NCBI GenBank assembly: GCA_023150195.1
Contig: JAKLLI010000218.1
Location: 1-5,287, forward strand
Origin: Azonexus sp.
GTDB taxonomy: Bacteria; Pseudomonadota; Gammaproteobacteria; Burkholderiales; Rhodocyclaceae
Direction: 5' to 3'
DNA: 5,287 nt
Made by a program: the position numbers and the translations under genes. The notes beneath the pieces were generated by a model, which saw only the letters and a program-made list of their open reading frames with translations, did no database searches and had not been told where the DNA came from. Positions 1-5,287 of this stretch are shown here, piece by piece (within the stretch, counting starts at the first letter, position 1; every line of letters begins with the position of its first letter).

Positions 1-58
1 GCTCCTCCAAACTCCGATAGCTGAACATCGCGTGCTGTGTGGTATCCGCCGTTCTCAT
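1..58 (-). CDS. Transposase, N-terminal fragment (runs off window)
   Basis: An ATG at 58-56 opens a frame that stays open to base 1 and encodes MRTADTTQHAMFSYRSLEE. The pattern M-R-x-x-D-x-x-Q-x-x-(M/L)-F-S-Y-x-S-L-E-x-R is the characteristic start of DDE transposases of the IS1182/IS5-like group, where it is normally followed by a V/I-P-x-D-H-P-L-R segment. That continuation lies outside the window. A purine-rich GAAGAAG just before the ATG could act as a weak ribosome-binding site. The catalytic domain is not visible, so neither activity nor completeness can be judged. Only 19 codons are available; the call rests on the match of this short motif and on the IS-like end next to it. Confidence 0.72.
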   Translation of the reverse strand, partial: MRTADTTQHAMFSYRSLEE

Positions 59-132
59 CTTCTTCAATCTCGTCCTGACCAGGTCGCCATTATCTCATTG
101 GCATCGGCTGGCTGGGGTTTTTGAGCAGCCTG
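1..132 (-). mobile_element. Left end of an insertion sequence (IS1182/IS5-like), partial
   Basis: The pump gene stops at 135-133. Directly beyond it, read on the minus strand, is CAGGCTGCTCAAAAACCCC (132-114). I recognise this style of end from IS elements whose termini read roughly CAGGCTGCTGAAAAACCC. About 75 bases in, a reading frame opens whose protein matches the first residues of transposases carried by such elements. The four bases TTAA (136-133) sit at the junction and could be target sequence. The element continues past base 1, so the other end, the inverted-repeat partner and any target duplication cannot be seen. The boundary at 132 is inferred from the end-like sequence and could be off by several bases. 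The family name is a recollection of N-terminal and terminal-repeat style, not a search result. Confidence 0.62.
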
Positions 133-3100
133 TTAAAGGGTTTCAAAAGCTTCGCTGCGACGCAAGCGTTCGGCCGCCTTGCGGCCAAACAGGCTGAACA
201 GCACGGGGGTCATCAGGGTGTCGAGCAAGGTGGCACCGATCAGACCGGAAAAGATGACGACAGCGACCGGATGCAGAATTTCCGTCCCCGGCTGCTCGGC
301 CTCGAACAACAGCGGCGCCAGCGCAAAGGCCGCCACCAGCGCGGTCATCAGCACCGGCGCCAGACGCTCCTCGGCACCGCGCACAATCAGCTCGACCGAA
401 AATGGCAAATTTTCCTGACGCATCAGGTTCAGCCAGTGGCTGACCTTGAGGATGCCATTGCGCGTGGCAATCCCGGCCAGCGTGATGAAGCCGATCAGGG
501 CGGCAATCGACAGCGGCTGCCCGGACAGCCACAGGCCGAGCACGGCACCGACCAGTGCCAGCGGCACATTGCCCATGATCAGCGCCGCCAGCACCGCAGA
601 CCGGTAACGGCTGTACAAGACCATGAAGATGAGCGCGGTCGACCCCAGCGCCAGCACAAAAATCAGGCGTGCCGCCGCTTCCTGGGCCTGAAACTGGCCG
701 CCCAAGGTGATGAAACTGCCCTCAGGCAAGGGCGTTGCCGCCACCACCTGCCGGATATCCGCGACCACCGCGGACAAGGCGCGTCCCTGCACATTGAGTG
801 AAATCACGATGCGCCGCCGCCCTTCATCGCGGATGATCTGGTTCGGCCCATCCCCGGTCTCGATACGCGCCAGTTGCGACAGCGGCACCGCGCCCAGGGG
901 CGTGTCGATGAGCAAGCCGGGCAAGCCCTCGGTACCCCGCCCGGCCTCGGGCAAACGCAACACCAGATCGAAGCGGCGATTGCCGTCGAGGATCTGCGTC
1001 AGCTTCTCGCCATCCACCAGCCGCTGCAGATCGCGCAGCAAGACGCCCGGTGGCAGGCCATAACGGGCCAGGGCATCGAAATCCAGCGCCACCTTGATTT
1101 GGGGCGCCAATACCTGCTTTTCGATTTCCAGATCGGTCACGCCTGGAATCCCGGCCAATTTTTCCCTCAGCCCGGCGGCGTTGGCGCGCAGGGCATCCAG
1201 GTCATCACCAAAAATCTTGATCGCCACCTGCGCCCGCACCCCCGACAACATGTGATCGATGCGATGCGAAATCGGCTGCCCGAGATTGAGGCTGCCCGGC
1301 AGATGGGCCAGCCGCGCGCGGATATCGGCATAGACCGCCTCCTTGCTGCGTGCCGACGGGCGCAAGCGGATTTCCAGTTCGGACACATGCACGCCTTCGG
1401 CATGCTCATCCAGCTCCGCCCGTCCCGAGCGCCGTCCGACATGCACGACCTCAGGCACGCCCATGACCAGCCGCTCCGCCTGCGCCGCCACACGAACCGA
1501 CGCCGCCAGCGTCACGCCCGGATTGAGGCGCAGGCTGACCGTCATCGACCCCTCATTGAAAGGCGGCAAAAACGTGGTCGGAAAAAAAGGCACGGCGATG
1601 GCGGCCAGCAACACGGCGCTACTGACCAGCGCCAGCGGCAGGCGCGGCGCCGCCAGCACAGCGGTCAACAGCGGCCGATAGCGATTTTTCAACCAGCTCA
1701 CCAGGCGCGTATCGCCGTGTGCACCATCGGCCATCGCCGGCAGCACATAGCAGGACAACACCGGCGTCACCGTGACCGAGACGGCCAGCGAGGCCAGAAT
1801 CGACACGATGTAGGCAATCCCGAGCGGCACGAACAAGCGCCCTTCGATGCCAGGCAGGGCGAACAGCGGCACAAACACCAGCGCAATGATCAGCGTGGCG
1901 TACACAATCGCTGAACGAACTTCCAGCGAAGCCGATACCACCAGACTGATGATGCTGACGGCATCGCCACGCCGCCGCGCTTCCCGCAGCCGGCGCAGGA
2001 TGTTTTCGACATCGACCACGGCATCATCGACCAGTTCGCCAATGGCAATCGCCAAACCGCCCAGCGTCATGGTGTTGATCGACAGACCCAGCGCCTTGAA
2101 CACCAGAATGGCCGTCAGAATGGACAGGGGAATGGCCGTCAGCGAAATCAGCATGGTGCGCAGATTGCCGAGGAAGAAGAACAGCACCGCCGCCACCAGA
2201 CAGGCTGCGAGCAGCAACTTGGCTTGCAGGTTATCGATCGACGACTGGATGAAATCGGCCTGCCGGAAAATCACTTCGGGCGCCTGTACGCCCGTCGGCA
2301 GGCTGGCACGCATGTCCCGCAGCGCGGCTTCCAGCGCGGTGGTCAGCGCCAGCGTATCGGCGGTCGGTTGCTTCTGGATGCTGAGAATCACCGCGGCCTG
2401 GCCGTTAAAACCCGCATCGCCCCGTTTGGGCGCCGCCGCAAAGCGGACATCGGCCACCTGCAGCAACAACACGGGCTGGCCGTTTTTTGCGGTCAACGCA
2501 AGATTTTGCAGGGTTTCCAGGCGCGAGGAACGACCCAGATGGCGAATCAGGTACTCGCGCCCGTTAACCGCCAGAAAACCGCCCGAGGTATTGGCCGAAT
2601 AGGCGGCCAGCGCCGCTTCCAGTTGCGCGATGGAAATCCCGAGATCGGCCAGGCGCCGGCTATCCGGCTGCACCTGAAACTGGCGGACTTCGCCGCCAAT
2701 CGGAATCACCTGCGCCACCCCCGGCACCGCCAGCAGACGCGGGCGCAACACCCAGTCCGCGTATTCGCGGGCCTGCATGGCATGGCCGCTGGCCGCATCG
2801 ACCGGCAGGGCGAGCATCATGATTTCGCCCATCAACGACGACACCGGCCCCATGTGCGGCACCACATCCGGCGGCAGTGTGCCCTGCAGGCCGGTCAGGC
2901 GTTCACTGACCATCTGGCGGGCGCGATACAGTTCCGTTCCCCAATCAAAGCTCAGAGACACAATCGACAAACCCGGCGCCGACACCGAACGCACCCCGGC
3001 CACCCCGGGCAGGCCGTTGAGCGAACTTTCCAGCGGCACGCTGACCAATTGCTCAACTTCTTCCGGCGCCATGCCGCCGGCTTCGGTCATCAGCGTCACC

Positions 3101-3237
3101 GTCGGTTTGTTGAGGTCGGGGAACACATCCACGGGCAGGCGGTGCGCTTCGAAAGCCCCATAGGCCATCAACACCACGGCCACCGCCAGCACCAGCAGGC
3201 GATTACCCAGACTTTTCTGCACGATCCATTGAAACAT
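133..3237 (-). CDS. czcA: Heavy-metal efflux RND pump, CzcA/CusA family inner-membrane subunit
   Basis: This is a proton-driven inner-membrane pump that exports metal cations through a tripartite complex with a periplasmic adaptor and an outer-membrane channel. Its 1034 residues are the normal full length for the family. The layout is typical: TM1 at about 12-30, the first periplasmic porter loop with D-V-F-P-D-L at 37-42, TM2-TM6 at about 339-497, TM7 at about 530-552, the second periplasmic loop at about 555-855, and TM8-TM12 at about 857-1016. The TM4 proton-relay motif is AIGELVDDAVVDVEN (398-412), with acidic D404, D405, D409 and E411. The position of the first Asp in the CzcA-type DFG motif is Ala398, as in CusA-like members. 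The second loop carries M592, H612, H617, H662 and M663, candidates for metal contact. The start ATG at 3237 is supported by GAGG five bases upstream, overlapping the adaptor's stop codon. The substrate metal cannot be fixed from sequence. The stop TAA lies at the junction with the IS. Confidence 0.96.
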   Translation of the reverse strand: MFQWIVQKSLGNRLLVLAVAVVLMAYGAFEAHRLPVDVFPDLNKPTVTLMTEAGGMAPEEVEQLVSVPLESSLNGLPGVAGVRSVSAPGLSIVSLSFDWGTELYRARQMVSERLTGLQGTLPPDVVPHMGPVSSLMGEIMMLALPVDAASGHAMQAREYADWVLRPRLLAVPGVAQVIPIGGEVRQFQVQPDSRRLADLGISIAQLEAALAAYSANTSGGFLAVNGREYLIRHLGRSSRLETLQNLALTAKNGQPVLLLQVADVRFAAAPKRGDAGFNGQAAVILSIQKQPTADTLALTTALEAALRDMRASLPTGVQAPEVIFRQADFIQSSIDNLQAKLLLAACLVAAVLFFFLGNLRTMLISLTAIPLSILTAILVFKALGLSINTMTLGGLAIAIGELVDDAVVDVENILRRLREARRRGDAVSIISLVVSASLEVRSAIVYATLIIALVFVPLFALPGIEGRLFVPLGIAYIVSILASLAVSVTVTPVLSCYVLPAMADGAHGDTRLVSWLKNRYRPLLTAVLAAPRLPLALVSSAVLLAAIAVPFFPTTFLPPFNEGSMTVSLRLNPGVTLAASVRVAAQAERLVMGVPEVVHVGRRSGRAELDEHAEGVHVSELEIRLRPSARSKEAVYADIRARLAHLPGSLNLGQPISHRIDHMLSGVRAQVAIKIFGDDLDALRANAAGLREKLAGIPGVTDLEIEKQVLAPQIKVALDFDALARYGLPPGVLLRDLQRLVDGEKLTQILDGNRRFDLVLRLPEAGRGTEGLPGLLIDTPLGAVPLSQLARIETGDGPNQIIRDEGRRRIVISLNVQGRALSAVVADIRQVVAATPLPEGSFITLGGQFQAQEAAARLIFVLALGSTALIFMVLYSRYRSAVLAALIMGNVPLALVGAVLGLWLSGQPLSIAALIGFITLAGIATRNGILKVSHWLNLMRQENLPFSVELIVRGAEERLAPVLMTALVAAFALAPLLFEAEQPGTEILHPVAVVIFSGLIGATLLDTLMTPVLFSLFGRKAAERLRRSEAFETL

Positions 3238-3242
3238 GGCGA

Positions 3243-3246
3243 CCTC
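3243..3246 (-). promoter_or_regulatory. Shine-Dalgarno for the czcA pump gene
   Basis: GAGG lies five bases before the ATG at 3237-3235 and shares bases with the TGA stop (3247-3245) of the adaptor gene. It gives the pump its own initiation site, so the pump could still be translated even though the adaptor frame is broken upstream. The arrangement also favours coupling to ribosomes finishing the adaptor. Confidence 0.6.
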
Positions 3247-4305
3247 AGCGAATCTGGTTGATCAGGGCGGCCCCGTCGACCACCACCCGCTCGCCGGCGG
3301 CCAGGCCACGCACGACCAGTACCCGCTCGCCATCCAGCGCCGCGGTCGACACCGGCCGCGGCACAAAATGCTCGGGCGCAAGCTTCACCCACACCATGTC
3401 GAGATTGGCCGGGCTGCGCACGACGGCGGATTTGGGTAGCGGCAGGCCACTCACGGTCGACGTCAGCGCCACCTGAATTTTCACCGGCTGCCCTAAGGGC
3501 AAACGCCAGCCCGCACCCTTGGCCCGCGCCCCAAACAACAAAGGCAACGCCTGTGCCCGCAGACGCCGGCTGGCACCGATCAGGCGCAAGGGCTGGCTGC
3601 CCGCATCACTGGCCACACTGGCCGAGCGCACAGTGGCCACGTCCAGGCTGTCGTAAGCCACGGCCTCGATGAAAACACTGTCCGGATCGACAATTTCGAA
3701 CACCAGCTCACGGGCATCCACCACCTGCCCGGCAACCACGTGGCTGGCCGCAAGCACGCCACTGACCGGGGCCTTCAAGGCCTCCCGTCCATGCGCGCCC
3801 TCGCTGGCAGCCGCCAGCCGCCCCTGCACACTGACCAGTTCGCTTTCGGCCGCCTCGATTTCCTTGCCCGGCACCGTCCCGGACAAGGCGCGCAGGCGGG
3901 CCAGACGGCGCTCGGCCAGCGATTGCGCCGCCTTCAGTTCCGCCAGCAAGCCGAGCTGACTGGTGCGCTCGACCTGCCCCAGCGCCGGTGCCACCCAGGC
4001 CAGGACCTCGTGCGTCCGGCCTGCAAGGTCTGCACCCGCCCGCCGCGCTGCGGATCCGGCACCACGGTGCCCGCCAGTTCGATGGTTTTTGGCACGGCTG
4101 CCGCGTTGACCGGCAGCGTCAGCACGCCCATCTGCCGTTGCGACAATTTGGGCAAAAAGAGACTGCCGTCGCCCAGACGCTGCGGCAGATTGCCGGCGTT
4201 GATCAGCGGCTTGGGCGCATCGCCGTGATCGTGGCCCTCATGCGCGTTGACCGGCAAAGCGAGGACGGCCAGCAAACCCAGGGCCCCAATGATGGACGCG
4301 TTCAT
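3245..4305 (-). pseudogene. czcB: Periplasmic adaptor (CzcB-like, membrane fusion protein), frameshifted by a short deletion
   Basis: The adaptor would bridge the CzcA pump and the outer-membrane channel. The first frame starts at ATG 4305, overlapping the previous stop as ATGA and preceded by GGAGG (4317-4313). It encodes a signal peptide (about residues 1-21), a mature N-terminus HEGHDHGD rich in metal-liganding His, and family text including L-P-D/G-G-S-L-F-L-P-K and E-L-A-G-T-V-V-P-D-P-Q-R-G-G-R-V-Q. It reads as adaptor to about residue 98, goes out of frame and stops at 3934. The rest is in another frame (about 4018 to 3245): VLAWVAPALGQVERTSQ, a helical hairpin, then LKAPVSGVL..VVAGQVVDA (second lipoyl half), the beta-barrel and membrane-proximal domains, ending ALINQIR. 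In relatives as I remember them, some 16 more residues (G-L-P-x-L-G-x-x-V-x-K-G type) lie between Q-A-G-R and V-L-A-W. That fits a loss of roughly 45-55 bases, of length 1 modulo 3, not a simple one-base slip. An assembly or sequencing error is possible. Confidence 0.88.
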
Positions 4306-4766
4306 GCCTTGCCCTCCCGACGTTGACGTTGCTGTCGCGCCCACAGCACACCGAACACGCCACCGAGCAGCAGCCCGGCCACAATCCCCGGCACCAGCGC
4401 GGACAGGCCTGAAACCTGGCTCGCCTGCGGCTCGGTTGCCGAGGCCTGCGGCGATGGCTGCAACTCGCCCGCCAGCAAATCACTCTCGCCGCCGCTGAGC
4501 AGCGTGAAGCTCAAGGCCTGCCCGCCTTCGCCGCGCAACGCCTGCAACCAGGCCACATCGTCGATCAGATAATCGCCTTCCGCCTCGCGAAAACGGTCAG
4601 CGCTGCGGTCGACCCATAGCTGCAGCCCTTTTTCATCGAGTTGACCGACGATTTCAAATTGTTCGCTTGCCGCGACGACACGTGCTATCGGCGCGGGCGT
4701 TGCGGCAGGGGCCAGGAGCGGCCAGCACAGGCCGACGGTCAACAGCGCCAAAATCGATTTTTTCAT
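4302..4766 (-). CDS. Small exported, C-terminally membrane-anchored protein of a metal-efflux operon
   Basis: The protein has 154 residues from the ATG at 4766. Residues 1-21 form a signal peptide (MKKSILALLTVGLCWPLLAPA, cleavage likely at APA|A), followed by a compact domain of about 65 residues (28-92) starting I-A-R-V-V-A-A-S-E-Q-F-E-I-V-G. Next comes a Pro/Ser/Ala/Gln-rich linker (about 101-119), a hydrophobic helix (about 121-142, LVPGIVAGLLLGGVFGVLW) and a basic tail RQQRQRREGKA. The expected topology is periplasmic domain, single anchor, short cytoplasmic tail. The pattern R-V-V-A-x-S-x-x-F/Y-E-(I/L)-V-G..L-x-L-(Y/W)-(V/L)-D-R-x-A-D resembles, from memory, an accessory domain at the N-terminus of some CzcB-type adaptors; here it stands alone and the adjacent adaptor lacks it. 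There is no His, and the only Cys lies in the signal peptide, so direct metal storage looks unlikely. A helper role in adaptor or pump assembly is inference. The gene overlaps the adaptor start by ATGA (4305-4302). The exact function is unknown. Confidence 0.82.
   Translation of the reverse strand: MKKSILALLTVGLCWPLLAPAATPAPIARVVAASEQFEIVGQLDEKGLQLWVDRSADRFREAEGDYLIDDVAWLQALRGEGGQALSFTLLSGGESDLLAGELQPSPQASATEPQASQVSGLSALVPGIVAGLLLGGVFGVLWARQQRQRREGKA
4313..4317 (-). promoter_or_regulatory. Shine-Dalgarno for the adaptor gene
   Basis: GGAGG is followed by a seven-base spacer and the ATG at 4305-4303. This decides the adaptor start in favour of MNASIIGA, which begins a clean signal peptide. 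The in-frame ATG at 4344 would instead add 13 polar residues ahead of the signal peptide. The site lies inside the last codons of the preceding gene, consistent with translational coupling. Confidence 0.7.
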
Positions 4767-4773
4767 GGGGAGA

Positions 4774-4778
4774 TCCTT
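4774..4778 (-). promoter_or_regulatory. Shine-Dalgarno deciding the start of the small exported protein
   Basis: AAGGA is followed by seven bases and the ATG at 4766-4764. An earlier in-frame ATG at 4781-4779 overlaps the preceding stop as ATGA and would add five residues (MKDLP) ahead of the signal peptide. The spacing of this AAGGA and the cleaner signal peptide favour the later start. Termination-reinitiation at the earlier one cannot be excluded. Confidence 0.6.
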
Positions 4779-5287
4779 CATTCAGGCAACAGGCCCATGG
4801 CCTGACGTGTTGCGGAAATACTGGCGGCCAGTTGCAAACGGGCGCGCTGCACGGCGCGGGTGGCGGCAAAGGCCTCGGTCGCCGCCCGCAGACGGGTAGG
4901 CAAGTCGCTTTCGCCCAGCCGGAAGGCCTGGTCGTACCAAGCCAGGTTTTCGTTGGCCAAGCGTTCGCGCACTTCGCTCGCCTGCAAGCGCCGCTGCACC
5001 GCCCGCTCGGCAGCGAGCGCCTGACGCAAGCCAAGCTGTAGGCGTTCACGCTCACGGACGAGGGCCAGCTGGGCTTCGGTGTGCTCGGCCGCAGCGTCGG
5101 CGAGCACACCCTCGCGGCGGGCGCCCGCATCCAGCGGCACGCGCAAGCCCAGCGACCAGCTTTGATCGACGGGATCGCCACTTGCCGACCGCTCACGACG
5201 CGTTGCAATCATCAGTTCCGGGGCAGCGCTGCGCTGAACGCGCGCCAATTGCTGGCGCTGTGCCGCCGACTCCGCCTGTGCCCGCAA
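4778..5287 (-). CDS. czcC: Outer-membrane efflux channel (CzcC/TolC family), C-terminal part
   Basis: The frame is open from the right window edge to TGA at 4780-4778, giving the last 169 residues of a protein whose start lies outside. The TTG at 5287 is an ordinary leucine codon, not a start. The content fits the second repeat of an outer-membrane efflux protein (OEP). It opens with a helical stretch R-A-Q-A-E-S-A-A-Q-R-Q-Q-L-A-R. A beta-strand region follows: P-E-L-M-I-A-T-R-R-E-R, then S-W-S-L-G-L-R-V-P-L-D, where alternating residues and the G-L-R-(V/I)-P-(L/F) turn are typical of CzcC-like channels. A long Ala/Arg/Glu/Gln-rich alpha-helical hairpin ends the protein, with L-G-E-S-D-L-P-T-R-L near its turn and R-Q-A-M-G-L-L-P-E at the C-terminus. 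The channel would carry metal cations from the CzcA/CzcB complex to the outside. It is the first visible gene of the operon and its stop overlaps an ATG of the next gene. The symbol follows from the operon context; substrate class is not determined. Confidence 0.9.
   Translation of the reverse strand: MRAQAESAAQRQQLARVQRSAAPELMIATRRERSASGDPVDQSWSLGLRVPLDAGARREGVLADAAAEHTEAQLALVRERERLQLGLRQALAAERAVQRRLQASEVRERLANENLAWYDQAFRLGESDLPTRLRAATEAFAATRAVQRARLQLAASISATRQAMGLLPE

Noticed and set aside
75..90. Small inverted repeat CCTG-AC-CAGG as a possible terminator after the pump gene
   Set aside because: The stem is only four base pairs with a two-base loop and no T-tract. It lies inside the presumed IS end.
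2..123. A plus-strand frame open from base 2 to a TGA at 121-123
   Set aside because: The translation has no recognisable motif, and the minus strand of the same stretch carries a transposase start and an IS-like end that account for it.
121..3261. Several long plus-strand open frames (up to about 346 codons) opposite the pump gene, e.g. at 121-801, 874-1914 and 2224-3261
   Set aside because: They are antisense shadows of a GC-rich gene. Their proteins are Gln/Arg/His-rich with no recognisable domain, while the opposite strand encodes a complete, well-conserved RND pump.
3245..3994. A separate, shorter adaptor starting at the GTG at 3994
   Set aside because: The start would fall inside a conserved segment, V-L-A-W-V-A-P-A. 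It would lack a signal peptide and the first lipoyl half, and there is no convincing Shine-Dalgarno. It is the downstream piece of the broken adaptor gene.
4000..4025. Programmed ribosomal frameshifting joining the two adaptor frames
   Set aside because: No slippery run or downstream stimulatory structure is evident, and a slip could not supply the roughly sixteen family-typical residues that are missing. A deletion explains both facts.

Overview
The window is GC-rich and reads almost entirely on the minus strand. It holds most of a heavy-metal efflux operon of the RND tripartite type (CzcCBA/CusCBA-like), followed on the left by the start of an insertion sequence. The gene order, the Czc-type protein families and the codon style resemble metal-resistance clusters of betaproteobacteria. 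This taxonomic guess comes from family resemblance only; there is no rRNA or other marker.

Reading in the direction of transcription (right to left): (1) 5287-4778 is the C-terminal part of a TolC/CzcC-like outer-membrane factor, cut by the window edge. (2) 4766-4302 is a small exported protein of 154 residues with a C-terminal membrane anchor. Its periplasmic part looks like an accessory domain otherwise found at the N-terminus of some Czc-type adaptors. (3) 4305-3245 is the periplasmic adaptor (CzcB-like), which is broken by a small deletion plus frameshift near 4005-4018. (4) 3237-133 is a full-length HME-RND pump (CzcA/CusA family, 1034 residues). (5) 132-1 looks like the left end of an insertion sequence, with the first 19 codons of a transposase running off the window at base 1.

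The operon genes are tightly packed. There are ATGA stop/start overlaps between genes 1/2 (or a 15-nt later start with a good Shine-Dalgarno) and between genes 2/3, and 7 nt separate genes 3 and 4. They would be co-transcribed from a promoter right of the window. The intended machine is an inner-membrane proton-driven pump (CzcA), a periplasmic adaptor (CzcB) and an outer-membrane channel (CzcC), which together expel metal cations. As written, the adaptor is disrupted inside its lipoyl-like domain, so the system is probably non-functional here unless another adaptor substitutes or the lesion is an assembly error. With an IS abutting the pump's stop codon, the locus looks like a metal-resistance operon beginning to decay or rearrange.

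I found no tRNA, rRNA, CRISPR array, riboswitch or convincing intrinsic terminator. I also found nothing that needs a wholly new biological system to explain it. The least-described element is the small membrane-anchored protein between the CzcC and CzcB genes.
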